From: Labia minor
Taxonomy: Eukaryota; Arthropoda; Insecta; Dermaptera; Spongiphoridae
Assembly (NCBI GenBank): GCA_963082975.1
Contig: OY720349.1
Coordinates: forward strand, 65,594,501 to 65,658,500
Reading direction: 5' to 3'
Length of the DNA: 64,000 nucleotides
Position numbers and translations under genes: made by a program. The notes beneath the pieces are model-generated. The model did not search any database and was not told where the DNA came from. It saw only the letters and a program-made list of their open reading frames with translations. The stretch's first letter is position 1, and each line of letters starts with the position of its first letter. Shown piece after piece: positions 35,228 to 47,081 of the stretch.

Positions 35228-36536
35228 TATTATTCTTTATATATTCAAAACGTCATAAATTCAATTATTCAAAGAATTTCTAGAATTATAGTGAGGGGAG
35301 AGTTAAATTGAAATGAAAGAAAGTATTTCCCTTAAGGCGGAGGAAGTTTTTGTTTTTGTATGACTTATATATTATTTCAAGACGAAAAAGAGCATAGCAA
35401 ATATTATTTACTCTGATGTAGGTATATAAAGAGAAATAGTAATAAAATAGAAAGAATTATTATAATTATTTGAAGATCGAGGCACCTCAGTAACTACGGC
35501 CATTTGTGTAAAATAGAAAGATCTTTGTTTATTGTCAATGTAATCTTTATAGCAATTTAATTATTTCAAATGATTTATTTCTATTTTTATAATTATAGGT
35601 ATTAATAGTTTTTAATTTATTAATTTTTTTTTTTAAATTCAATCAGTATATTTTTTATTTCATTTGGATTTTCGTTTTCACTCAAATTTGCAATTTTTTT
35701 TTTAAATACAATAAAACAAAAACGGTTGGATGAATTTTCAAATTTATTTTTTCATAGTGAAGTATAGATAGACCTTCCGATTATTTATGAAATATATATA
35801 TATATATATACATCTAATTATATTATATTAATATTTTTATTTTTAATAAACAATAATTTCTAAAATATTGAAATAATTAATCAAAGTTTACAAAAATATT
35901 AATTTTTTTATTGATTTTTCAACTATTAATTAAACAATTTCATGAAAAATTTTAAATATATTAGTAAAAAGCTTGAAAATTCATTTAAAAAGAAAATTAT
36001 TAAATGCATCCTTTAGTAATATGAATTACTATATGACTGCACTCTGTATTATGGAAACAAATTTTGGAATTTAGAAAGATTCTTGCCTTACACTTTTAAA
36101 CACATGACGAAAAGTGTACTTCATTTCTGACTCATCATCACATGAGTGATGATAATTAATGAAGTTGTTGGGCATAATAACAGCATTCCTCCAACCATCC
36201 GATCCTAAGCCATGCCAATTATCTTCTTCTATTCTACTAATTTATTAGACTCCAAGTCCTTGGCTAAACACAAAATAAACGATTTCGTCGTAAATAAACT
36301 TTTCGATTTTATGATTCTAACTGCAACCCGCAAAAAGACATTTTTAAGAAAAAAAGCAAAATGTGCAGCATCGTACACGTGGCGGAAGTGAAACTTCTTA
36401 CAATCTAGAGAATAAGATAAATTTTAGTTGAGAGTGTGAGTGAGAGAGAAATAGAGAAAAATAAAGGGATCATTTCGAAAGACATATAACAGTATAAAAT
36501 TTTCGTAACAAATATTCGCTTTATTATTATTATTAT
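35228..36536. other. Non-coding stretch with an island
   Basis: AT-rich to about 36010, with an AT run near 35791-35811. A less AT-rich non-repetitive island at 36010-36480 follows directly downstream of the endonuclease frame. It could hold the eroded 3' part of the same mobile element, but no motif was recognised. Confidence 0.5.
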
Positions 36537-37106
36537 CTACTCTATCATCATATCTACATTGCCTGTACTATTGTCGGTTGGTGCTTCAATTGGTAATACT
36601 GATATTAATGGCTTGTGATAACTAAAATAAGATATATATGTTCGTGATTCGATATTTTCTATATAACGTGTAAAAACAGCATCTATTGTAGTTCCAGATT
36701 TTGTTGTTGATTCCTTGGGATCGTTATTTATAAGCAGACCAAATGTTTCTCGAAGAAAGTTGATCAACGGCAACGAATCATCAGATCCAAAATTTACATT
36801 AAAATCTCCCCCGAGAATTAGAGGGATTTTATCTTCGCCTCGTTCAAGTGCATTAGCACCTGTGTGGCTATAAACCAGTAGTGAAAGGTGTATGAAATAA
36901 ATAATATCGTCTAAATTTTGGTCGTTATTTTTTTTCGGCATAGTGAAATCTGTGGAGTAGAGAAAAGCAGTTTTAAATGCAATAATAATTTTAAATTGAT
37001 TTAGTAGTGTTAAAGTAATGTTGAGATTCGGATAAATAACGTGAATGGTCATCGACGCACATAACTGTATGTGTTGGCGTGTGAATCGCCGACCATGTTC
37101 ACACAC
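36537..37106 (-). pseudogene. EEP-type endonuclease fragment, probably from a Helentron/Helitron
   Basis: The 189-codon open frame has an exonuclease-endonuclease-phosphatase C-terminal half: IPLILGGDFNVNF (residues 94-106), PLINFL (113-118), TTKSGTTIDAVFTR (134-147) and YISYFSYHKPLIS (157-169). GDFN and the SYHKP histidine are the conserved catalytic-site positions of the EEP fold. From family knowledge, this GDFN, GTTIDAVFxR and SYFSYHKP combination is the form found next to PIF1-like helicases in arthropod Helentron-type elements, rather than in LINEs. The N-terminal third of the domain and any helicase are missing. The first 50 residues do not align to the family and are probably fortuitous. 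It lies 70 bp outside the CTAGC-ended repeat at 37178. Confidence 0.6.
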
Positions 37107-37430
37107 ACAATTACATGCGTCGGTATGCGTGCACGCTGTATATTTGACTTGAGAATTTTAATTATTTCACGATATATATCTTATCTTATTATGCTAGCTA
37201 AAATTGTATATATCTATCTATTTATCTATAACCATTGGTTCTCAAAAACCGCTCTAACGATTTTTTTCAAATTCACACTAGATATAGTATTTATAAAGAA
37301 AAATTGAGTTTTATTGATTATATCTCTTGAAACTTACAGCTTCATTATTAATTTCTTAATTGAAAATTATATATGGGTGACGTAAATGGCATCCATTTTG
37401 AAATTTTACTCCCGCCTTTTTTTAATTTTG

Positions 37431-37845
37431 TATTAATATTTTTTTTATATTTAAAATATTTTAAAATTTATAATTTAATTTCGAAATAAAATTAAAAATA
37501 TTTATTTTTAATAAAATATATATATATATTTATTAATCCCGCTTTTTTTTTAAATGATATTGTATTAACATTTTTTTATATTTAAAATATTTTAAAATTC
37601 ATTATTTAATTTCGAAATTTTATATTTAAAATATTTTAAAATTTATTATTTAATTTCGAAATAAAATTAAAAATATTTATTTTTAATAAAATATATATAT
37701 ATATTTATTAATCCCGCTTTTTTTTAAATGATATTGTATTAACATTTTTTTATATTTAAAATATTTTAAAATTCATTATTTAATTTCGAAATAAAATTAA
37801 AAATATTTATTTTTAATAAAATATATATATATTTATTAATCTCTC
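37431..37845. repeat. Three tandem AT-rich units
   Basis: Units beginning near 37431, 37563 and 37735 each run TATTTAAAATATTTTAAAAT, TTTCGAAATAAAATT, an (AT)n block and TTTATTAATC. The middle unit carries an extra partial duplication. The same unit appears in the inverted-repeat nest at 54115-54400 and 56150-56290. Confidence 0.8.
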
Positions 37846-38147
37846 TCAAAAAAAAACAACAAAACAAATAAATGTCTTTGAAAGATGGTAAAAATATCTT
37901 TGTAATTATCAAAATATCATAGACCAGCAGTAAGAACAATTGTTTTTACTCCCCGAGTTCGAAGGAGCGAAACTCGCCGCGTGCATTTTTTTTTTTATCT
38001 ATTTTCGTGATTTATTTATTCATTGTTCTTTTATTAATTAAGTTTTAGATAGTTTTATAATTTTTAATATTTTTCCAATAAAATATTATTTAATACATTT
38101 AATAATTGTAATAAATAATTAAAGAATTGTATATCAATATTTTTTAA

Positions 38148-38218
38148 AGGGTAGAGCGAGCTCGGTGTCTCAGGTATTAATATTACCAGCCAAATCCAAT
38201 AATAATGAATCATTTTTT
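38148..38218 (+). repeat. GC-rich hairpin module, half copy
   Basis: It matches the second half of the module (GAGCTCGGTGTC, TATTAATATTACCAGCC, AATAATGAATCATTTTTT) and stops in the T-run where HINE-B starts. Full modules continue with the CCGAGCC hairpin, which is missing here. Confidence 0.75.
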
Positions 38219-38768
38219 ACTATCTCGCCAGAGATAGTATTGCGATCACGAAAATTTTCGATGTTGAGATTTTGATGTTTTTATACTTTTTGAAGGTTCC
38301 TGAATCATTTTCACTAAGGTTGAGAAAAATGTCTGTGTGTGTGTGTCTGTGTGTGTGTGTGTGTGTGTGTGTATGTAGGCAAGATTACGCAAAAACGGTT
38401 TGAGCTAGAATGATGAAATTTGGTACATGGACATTATTCAAAATTCATAGTTTTCTATCAACTTTTGAGAAATGTAGCTCAACCGGAAGAGGGTCATTAC
38501 CTACAACGTTTTGATTTTTTTTTCCTCTAAAGTGACCGTAAAAATAAAGATATATGTTTGATAATTTTTCACATGATTAATAATTGTATAAAACTGCTAT
38601 ATATAGAATTTCAGCTTGATTGATTAGCTGAAATTACCAGAATTAATTTTTTAACACTGCAAATCTCACGCGCCAACACGTGACGTGGTGCCATCAACAA
38701 AAAGCCAAACATGCGCTGGTTTAATATTTATTATTTATTATTTATAATTTATAATTAATTAAATTTAA
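38219..38768 (+). mobile_element. HINE-B copy 2 (3' truncated)
   Basis: It is almost identical to 11330-11875, including the head hairpin and GT microsatellite (about 38334-38371). It lacks the GCGAGATAGT subTIR and tail hairpin. It is inserted in the T-run of the hairpin module, and the sequence expected on the far side is missing, so a deletion removed both ends. Confidence 0.85.
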
Positions 38769-38989
38769 TAATAATTTTTAAATAATATAAATAATATTTA
38801 ATTATAATCTAATCAAAGAAAATAAAAGTTTGAATCTATTTGATAGTTGATCTTTTTACATATAATTAATCTCAAATTAAATATTTTTTAATATTAAAAA
38901 AAAATAACAAATTTCATATGTATATTTATTTTTATAAATGTTTAGGCAAATTTTGAAATTAATATATATTTAAATTCAAATTGTATTTA

Positions 38990-39420
38990 ATTGCGATATC
39001 TACTGGACAAGGTGGAGATCTCGCCCTCTTTTGATCATAAGTCATACTAATTTTTATTCTTTGACCCAGTAGAAGCTGAGAAATATTATTCCGCGTCAAC
39101 GTACTACCGCGCATGCGCGCCGTGGACTTTGGACCTAGCGAGAGCGTAGTAGAACGAAAGACAGCACAAAACGAAGAGGCAGATAGCCTCTTTCTCAAAG
39201 ACGAAAGACCGGACAAAAGAAAGACCCAGATAGCCTCTCTCTCAAAAACGAAACACCGCACAAAAGAGAGTCGGAGATAGAGGCTATCTCATTCTCACTC
39301 GTTATATCTATATCTTTTTTCTCTCTTGCGTTTCGTAACGCGTTACGAAATTTCAATTTTTCAATTCACTCTCCATTCTCAACCAAATGTCAGGACGCCG
39401 CTAAAGAAGTTTCACTTCAA
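38990..39420. promoter_or_regulatory. CpG-rich island with NRF-1-like palindrome and tandem repeat
   Basis: A sharp change from the AT-rich background. It contains CGCGCATGCGCG at about 39110-39121 (core GCGCATGCGC, the NRF-1 consensus palindrome), three 47-bp tandem units (39154, 39201, 39248), the hairpin GAGATAG-AGG-CTATCTC in the last unit, and the 20-bp palindrome TTTCGTAACGCGTTACGAAA (about 39331-39350). A promoter or enhancer is plausible; an unrecognised mobile element is the alternative. Confidence 0.4.
39154..39294 (+). repeat. 47-bp tandem repeat, three units
   Basis: Units start at 39154, 39201 and 39248 with ACGAAAGAC or ACGAAACAC and run through a CACAAAA block to GATAGCCTCT. 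The third unit diverges at its end into a GAGATAG/CTATCTC hairpin. Confidence 0.85.
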
Positions 39421-39645
39421 AAAAATATTCTCCATTTTTTCCATTCAATGGGACATTTATTTGCTTAACAAGTCTTGAACAAGATTATTTCTATTATTTA
39501 TTGTCAGTTGAAGTCTTAATTAGGAATTTTAAAACTTGATTAATCAATCATATAGAATTGAGTATTTTACCTGAATAGATGGCTATTTTTCAAAGTATTA
39601 TTATTATTAATATATATATTTCAAAAAAAAAAAAAAAAAAAATCG

Positions 39646-39948
39646 TTTATCTACTGATCAAGGAACTTGTTGGTCCGAATTTGTAGCACTCCTTTGGCGT
39701 GAGAGCAAGAGGAGAGAGGGTTATATCCTTTTGGCAGTGATGCAATTTTGCCAGTTCCGCGAAAGGTTCTCTCCACTCTTTCTTTCTCCCTTTCGAATGG
39801 GCGTGGTGCTGATAAGAGTGCACGTGGTCGCCTCTCAACCACACCCGGGAACATGTGCTCGACCAATACAATTTCTTTTTGTTAACAATTTTTGTCTTCT
39901 TAATTTTACTTTCTGTGGGTGCTGGATTACGTCAGTTAAAAAAAAAAT
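39646..39948. promoter_or_regulatory. GC-elevated island, candidate regulatory sequence
   Basis: Non-repetitive and clearly less AT-rich. It contains GGGCGTGG (EGR/KLF-type box, about 39798), GCACGTGG (about 39820) and CACACCCGGG (about 39840). Overlapping short open frames on both strands have no recognisable domain. Regulatory role is inference. Confidence 0.3.
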
Positions 39949-40479
39949 CTGGAGTGTCTCCACTCGACTATCTCACAAATTGGAATTGGATTGATTAACA
40001 TATTATATTTCAATTAAATTTAATTAATTATAAATTATAAATTAAAATTAATAAATAATATTTATTAAACCAGCGCATGTTTGACTCTTTGTTGATAGCA
40101 CCACGTCACGTGCTGGAACTGACAATCATTGTCAGTCAACGTGTTAAAAAATTAATTCCGATACTTTCAGCGATTCAATCAAGATGAAATTCTATATATA
40201 GCAGTTTTATACAATTTTTAATCATGTGAAAAACTATCAAATATATATCTTTATTTTTACGGTCACGGAAATAAAATGAAAAGTAATGACCCTTTTCCGA
40301 AAGAGCTACCTCAAAAGTTGATAGAAAACTACGAATTTTGAATAATGAACACACACACACACACACACATTTTTGTCAACCTTAGTGAAAATGACCCAGG
40401 AACCTTCAAAACATAAAAACATCAAAATCTCGACATCGAAAATTTTCGTCATCCCAATACTTATCTCTTGCGAAATAGT
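39949..40479 (-). mobile_element. HINE-B copy 3 (complete, diverged)
   Basis: The tail hairpin and subTIR lie at 39949-39976, the head (ACTATTTCG in this copy) at 40471-40479, and the microsatellite (CA on plus) at about 40350-40369. About 531 bp. Older than copies 1 and 2, with several substitutions. Confidence 0.8.
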
Positions 40480-41340
40480 AAAAATAATAAAATGAATGAT
40501 ATTAAAGGTTATAAACCCATTGATGGGTATTTTTGACCGACCCCTATTATTTAATCACTCATTCATTAATACTACTTTAATATAAAACATAAAGGGTTCA
40601 TTAAAATATCCATAATAAGTCTAATAACGGTTTGTCACGGTCTGTTAAAAGTACCTGCTGACTTTTGAAAATGTCTAAAATATAATTGGTAAATTGAGAG
40701 ATTATTCTGGAATAAGTGGAAATTACTGGGATTTTAAAATATATAATATATTTATCTGAGCCTAAAATACAAATTAAAGAAAAATAATGGATTTTTAAAT
40801 ATTTTTTTTAAGCGTTTAATATACATAATAATATATTCAATTAATCTTAAAGAATGTTAAATAAGATGTTAAATATTACTATAGATAAGAAAAAGTCTTC
40901 CTTAAAAACAAAGTTCATATAAAAATTGAATTAAAAAAAAGGATTATATTAATTTTTAAAATAAAATCTAAGATTTATTTATCATTTTTATGTAAAATTT
41001 ACTTATCAATTAGTTATATTATTCCATTATTTGATAAGTTATATGAAATATTATAAAGAAAAATAAAAAAAATGAAAAAATTAAATTTTGTAAAAAAAAA
41101 AGTTGCTTGAGCAAAGTGAGATGAAGAGTAAAAAAAAAACATTCCTGATTTTCTAATGGGCTAGTTGCTAGCCTTGAACCTCAACTAAAGGATAAAAAAA
41201 TGTCACCGGTCTTTAAACCAGAAGTATAAGCTATGTTTCACTATTAAAAAATCTAATACTTTTATTAATAAATCTGTTTGGAACTATCCAGTTTTTAAGG
41301 GTGGATATTCAAAAAATTTATTTTAAAAAATAAATCATTA
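40480..41340. other. AT-rich non-coding stretch
   Basis: Unique, AT-rich. A short less AT-rich part is at 41110-41230. Nothing recognised. Confidence 0.75.
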
Positions 41341-41982
41341 TTTTTACCGACCGACGATAGTAAGGGAGGTATTGTTTTCACACCAAATTTCACATGTGAA
41401 GATTTTTACATATCTCCTCGAATCATGCATTTTCTTAACAGAAAAAAGTATTTTTAGAATGATGTCTGTCCGTCCGTCTGTCCGTCTGTCCGTCCGTATA
41501 GATGTGTACAGCCTGAACGGCTTAACGGATTTTGATGAAATTTGGTATATTTACTTAATGCATCAGTGGGATGAATTGATCAACTTTTGGTGCAAATCCG
41601 GAAACCGGAAGTGGTAGTATTAGCGATCGACGATAAGAAGGGAAGGGTTATTTTCGCACCAAATTTCACATAAGGAGATTTTTTTACATATCACCACGAA
41701 TGTATTGGTTTTATCCTCGGGAAAAATCATCTTCATTATGTTTTTCTTAATTTAAAATTATATGACGTCACCTAGCCTTCATGACGTCACAGCCTCGGGT
41801 AACGCCGGCTACTTCAGCTATATATTATAAATAAAATAAAATTAAAAATATTTATGTTATATCCATATCTGTTTTTTATTACATTAATAGATATATTAAA
41901 ATTATTTGAAATTGTTTCTGTAGCTGGAAATTAATTTATTTCAAACCGTCGGTCGGTTCGGACCTGGCCACAGGTCAACTTA
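41341..41982 (+). mobile_element. HINE-A copy 4 (complete, young)
   Basis: All HINE-A parts are present, with a longer GTCC/GTCT microsatellite (about 41464-41498), TGACGTCA at 41763-41770 and 41782-41789, and tail hairpin ACCTG-GCCA-CAGGT. Nearly identical to copy 2 at 14667. An 81-codon frame inside it is not a gene. Confidence 0.92.
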
Positions 41983-44221
41983 TTTTTATTTCAGATAGAA
42001 ATATCAAATGGTAGTTATAAAAAGTGATTCATTCTCGTGTTCGTTAATTTTAAAAATTTATTATTTATATTTTAATGATATAGAAGAAATTTAATTATTT
42101 ATTTATAGCTTATATATAACATTATTTAAAATCTTTTAATAGTAATTTTTAAATCTAAAATTGGAAACAACATTAAATATCTAGAATCTATTTTATAATT
42201 ATTTTTTTCGATTCGATTTCACTCTTTAAATTTGTAATATTTATATGTCAGTGGTTATTTTAATTTGACGACCAAACCAACTAATTAACAAAGTCCTAAA
42301 ATTAGTTAATTAAAGATAAATATTTTGTATGTAGTAATTAATTCTTATAAAATTAATTCATTAGGACTACGTAATGAAATTAAATTATTATTGTTTAATA
42401 TAATTAATGTTTTTACTTTCACTTATCTAATAGTATATATAAAGTAAGGGGCAATATTACGATGAATCAAAATATTGGGATATTGGAATTCAAGTTTTCA
42501 ATGGAAATCCACTTTTCAACGTCTCTAGAATCAAAATCCCTGAAAAATGTTCTGTCTATATGAATAGGGTAGCTTAAAAACGAAAAGGTAATTGAATATG
42601 AATTTGCTTATAGAAGATATTCATAACTTTGGGATGTTACAATAATTTGCTTGATGAATTTTTTTGTGAAAAACTTTCAGCTACTCTGAACAGAGCATAT
42701 TTGAAATTTTTCATGACTTTCCCTGAAGTTCTTTTACATTTTATTATTTTTAATATGGCAACACAATTTTAAAAAATATGAACGATATATATAATTAACA
42801 TTAAAAGAAAATTTCAAAAAAGAATGTACTGTTGAGATTTTTTTTTAATTGAGGAAAAAAAAATTGAAAAATTTGTTTTATCTGAAAATACTAGTCGGGT
42901 CGGATTAAAAGTTTACATGATCTCTATGCTTCTCTAAAGACAGAGTAATAAAATCATGAAATGTACAAATATGATAAGATATTATATTATTATAATATTA
43001 TTGTTTTTTTATTTCTAAAAATGTTTTACATTTTTTAAGGAGTTTAAGATTTCAATTTATTTAATCATGATAAATACTTTTATTTTATTCTAAATATAGT
43101 ATATATTTTATCTATTTTGTGTGACAAGGTTAGTATGTACATGACTTTATCATTTAATATAATATCGCTTGTTAAAAAAAATATATTTTATTTTTTAAAA
43201 TAGATTAGTATTTAATAATTTTCATTTATTTAATATTTTAATGAGTTTTTTATGAATTTTAAAAGACCACAAAAAAAAAACGAAAAGAAAACTAATTTGA
43301 TAAATTATTTACAATCATTCATTTACAAATGTGACCTTTCATATTCCAAATATTTTTGCTGATACATGAATTGCTTGACCCAATTGTGCGCCCCTTTCTC
43401 CTTTAATAGGATTCCACCTTCAACCACGTTAGGGAGGTGAACAGATCGTTTCTTCTCATTTCTAATGTGGATACAATTATCTGAGCAAATATCATGATTC
43501 TTTCTTAGAAAGCATAGATAATACTGGTCTTAACTTAACTTAACCACTCAATTATATATTATTAATACTATAGGGAACTTTAACTAAGGCTCTTTGTTCA
43601 AAATTTGTTTGCTTTTCAATAATTTTCAAAGAAATGAGGTTAAGACTGCATCATCAAACGTGAGTAAAAGAAAGGGCGGTGATTATATATATATACTATT
43701 TTTGCAAAACTTTCCAATCTTTTTTTTAACTCCCGCCTTCGTTTTGTTCTTAAAAGATTCTTAAAAGTATTCCCTGTCATTTACAGTTTTTTTTGTACAT
43801 ATCTCGCTCTTTTGTCTCGCCTGTTGGCCTCCTACACAATACAATTTCCGTCAAATTATTTCCGTCGTCTTTTTCGCGCTCTTAATTTTTATATTATATA
43901 TATATATATAAAGTATTTAAAAAGAAAAAAAAAGGTCGCGGAATGAAAAGTAATTTTATTTTATAAATAATTTTTGTCAATGAAAAATAATTTAAATAGA
44001 ATTATTCTTTTGAAAATTTATCTCCCCCATTTATTTTCTATATTTTATTTTAATACTTGACCTTTTTAAGATAATTTAAAATACATATATCTAATTAAAT
44101 ACAATAAAAATAAATTAATCAATTAAATATAATAAAACATTATTTTCACCTTTCAATATTAATTATATCGAATAAAAACATAAAACTTAATGTTATTTTT
44201 AGAGAAGTTATATATAATACA
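41983..44221. other. AT-rich non-coding stretch
   Basis: At 42426 A|TCTAATAGTATATATAAAG resembles a Helitron 5' end, and the next 500 bp is less AT-rich, but no 3' hairpin with CTRR was found, so this is only a possible fragment. A GC-elevated island lies at 43330-43870. No gene. Confidence 0.55.
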
Positions 44222-44500
44222 GGTTTAGAAGAAGTCAACTATAGTCAATATATCAATCACTAAAGGGTCGAGTAAACAGAAAGTGATCTGTCGCGACGAT
44301 CTGTGTTCTAGTGTTGAGAAAATATTGGTGGCAGTAGTTTGTATTCTTTATAAAAAGCAATATTGTATAATATGGCTGATAGCAATAATGACGCAGCAGC
44401 TCGCTTTCTGAGTTCTGGAACTAAACAATAAAGAATGTCCAAATGGACGAATTCATGCCTTCTGTATAAAATGTTGTAATAAGTTAGTATATAACTCTAC
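44222..44500 (+). other. Unclassified GC-elevated segment with a short open frame
   Basis: A 19-codon frame at 44372-44431 begins ATGGCTGATAGC (MADSNNDAAARF) and ends at TAA, preceded by TATAAAAA at 44350. The TATA-like word is too close to the ATG to leave a normal leader. It could be the 5' end of a dead transposon or chance. No function assigned. Confidence 0.25.
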
Positions 44501-46590
44501 TTTTGTTATTTTCAAATATAAAATTAAACATTGCTTTTAAAATGGAAAAAATAACCGCCTTATTCTCCAGCTTTTGCCACTAAAGATTTATTATTTTTAA
44601 AGTGGTTGAAAACGTGATTACCAAAAAAAAAAAAAAAAAAAAATTTTATTCAAAAACTAAATATAAATCCTTAAACAGACTGCTAGCTAAGAAAAGTTAA
44701 TTAAGAACGCAATGCATTTTGTATCGCTCAGGAAAGAAATTATAAAAATGAGTAAGGAAAATTTTGGCAAACAATATTTTAGTTGTCAACGTGTTTGTTT
44801 TATTGTACAATAATTCAATACAATATATAAAATACCTAGTTTCTAGGAGATTTACATTTCAAAATATTCCTAATTTAACATTTCAAATATCATAAATATT
44901 ATATAAGAAATGCTTCTCTTTTATTAATGAAAAATAATTAAACTATTTTGAAAATTTAAAATTTACAATGAGTGTTAGATTATTTTAATAATTCTTATCA
45001 CAATTCATTTCTTTCCACATCTTTTATATTTGATATTATAGTGCAGATTAGAAAACAGATGAAAGTATAAATCGAAATATATATAATTTCGATTATGTTA
45101 TAATTCAAGATTATGAACATAGAAAAAAAAATGCATTTATATATTTTTTTTTTAATTATCTTTTTGAAGAAGTATTTACTTGAAGTGAAAGGTTGCAAAA
45201 ATGCTAGCAAGAGATACGAAACCCGTGATGTGGTGGTAAACCATAAAATGCTTCAAGTATTTTTATTTATTAAATGAGAAAATCAATTTTAAAGTCTTGG
45301 AATGTCATTCAATTTGAAAAAAAAACAAAAAAAAAATTAATAAATTAATAAATTCTTCATGGTTTATAATTATTAATTAATTCTTTATTAGAAATTAGAA
45401 ATAATAAATATCCAAGATTTTAATAAAAAAAATTTTAAAAGCTGAAAGTTAAGGATAATAATTGTTTTTAAGAAATAATTTGAGTAATAAATATAATAAA
45501 TAATACTTTTTTATGCCCTAGTTCGAATAAATTTAAAATTTTTAAAAAGGATAAAGCATTGAATGTAAAAAATAATGATTAATTTGGGAATGTATCAAAA
45601 TTTAAAAAAAACAAAAAAACAAAAAAACAACAACAACGTAAATTCCATCATTGAGGATACGTGATGAATTATAACGTTAATTTTAGAGTTCATAGGATGG
45701 CATTGACGTAATAACACTGAGGTAAATGCACTCTTCCATGCGAGGTAACCCGATGACCACACCTCGAAGAAGTCTTGACCGTTGGCCATGAGAATTTGGC
45801 CGAAGGAGGGAGTGAAAAAACGAAAACGGAGAAATAGTGAAGAATGGAGGGGGTCAATGAATTTCCTTCTTCTTTCCATTTGGAAAGAAGAAGATAGCAC
45901 TTTTCGTTATTTCGTTTCCTCTCTCTTTCTTCGTGGGATTGTATTTAACATTCCGAAACTGAAAATGACAAACAACCCACCAGCAGCACATGGCACTCGT
46001 TAAAAATGAACAAGCAACCATTCTGCCCTCCAGCATTTATTTACTCACACCAACCACTATTTTTACAGGAATCTCTTATATATATATTATCATTAAGAGA
46101 TTTCATTCATCTTTTTACGTTCATTCATTCAAGTTTATGGGAGATTGGTTGTCTTTTATTTATTAGATTTGTCAATCCATTCTGGTGTCGATTTATTTCT
46201 CCATTATACCAATTGTAGCACAAACTCAAATTTATATATATTCATGAAAAAAAAAAAAAAATAAAAAATGTGTATTTACTATATAAGGTAAACAGGTTGT
46301 TCACCTTTTTCTAAACATTTGTTGATTCTTTGGTTATCATAACGAACAACTATTTACTCAATGAAATAACAAGAAAATAGATGTAAAATTATTTTAACAA
46401 ATATAATAAAAAGAAACGTGCACGTGCTAAGAATATTGGATTATTTTCAATTTTATTCTATTTATTTTTATAAAATTAAGTAATAAAGAATATATTGAAG
46501 AGCCTAGCCTGCTGAAGATAGAGAAGAATTTATACATCTTAACACAGATTAAAAATCAACGAATTAAAAATTAATCTGAAAAAGAAATAT
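44501..46590. other. Non-coding stretch with an island
   Basis: AT-rich, with an A run at about 44622-44642. A broad GC-elevated, non-repetitive island spans 45640-46220. Several overlapping frames of 60-101 codons on both strands there show no domain, repeat or start context; they are probably chance frames in less AT-rich DNA. Confidence 0.55.
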
Positions 46591-47081
46591 CAGCTGTGGC
46601 CAGGCACAGAACCGACCAACGATTTGAAATAAATTAATTTCCAAACAACCTTATATACCTATATAAAGTATCAAACAAAAAAAACATCTTTAAAACTTGA
46701 ATTAAAATGACTAAATTATATTATCTTGGTTTTTATTTTTAGTTTAATTACTCAATTATTTATTACTAGCATGTTTTAAGTGAAAAATTTCCAACATTGA
46801 AATAAAATTAATTACTTTGGAAACTACTACTTATGGTTTCTAGATATATACACCAAAATTTGATGAATTCATGCTACTGATGCATTAAGTAAATATACCA
46901 AATTTTATCAAAATCCGTGTAGCCGTTCAAGCTATACACATCTATACGAACGGACAGATGGACAGACATCATGCTAAAAATACTTTTTTCTGTGAACAAA
47001 ATGCATGATGTAAAAATCTCCACATGTGAAATTTAGTGTGAAAACAATACCTCTTCCCTTCCTATCGTCGGTTGGTAAAAA
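46591..47081 (-). mobile_element. HINE-A, short subfamily, copy 5
   Basis: Same short-form interior as 17286-17709 (TATATAAAGTATCAAA and ATTAAAATGACTAAA words) without the TGACGTCA pair. Head ACCAACCGACGATAGG and microsatellite remnant are present. About 490 bp. Confidence 0.78.

Larger units (their letters stand above)
37178..38218 (+). mobile_element. CTAGC-ended inverted-repeat element, truncated copy
   Basis: It starts with the terminal word ATCTTATCTTATTATGCTAG, followed by the same arm as at 53859 (CCATTGGTTCTCAAAAACCG and onward). Next come a tandem array (about 37431-37845), a tRNA-like or GC-richer patch (37945-37985), and at 38148-38218 one half of the GC-rich hairpin module. The right terminal repeat is absent; a HINE-B copy begins in the module's T-run at 38219, so the remainder was lost. 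Confidence 0.7.
38769..39640. other. Non-coding stretch with a CpG-rich island
   Basis: AT-rich to about 38990, then the CpG-rich island described at 38990-39420, then AT-rich sequence with an A run at about 39624-39642. The 100-codon minus frame at 38959-39261 shows no domain and spans the tandem repeat, so it is not called as a gene. Confidence 0.6.

Noticed and set aside
37431-37845. CRISPR-like or satellite array
   Set aside because: Only three irregular AT-rich units with no unique spacers; the same words occur inside a dispersed transposon.
38959-39261. 100-codon minus frame
   Set aside because: It runs through a 47-bp tandem repeat and a palindromic CpG island; no recognisable domain.
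42426-42960. Another Helitron
   Set aside because: Only a 5'-end-like word was found; no 3' hairpin with CTRR within several kb.
45595-46218. Cluster of overlapping frames up to 101 codons in a GC-elevated island
   Set aside because: Frames overlap on both strands and show no domain, signal peptide or splice context; less AT-rich sequence simply has fewer stops.
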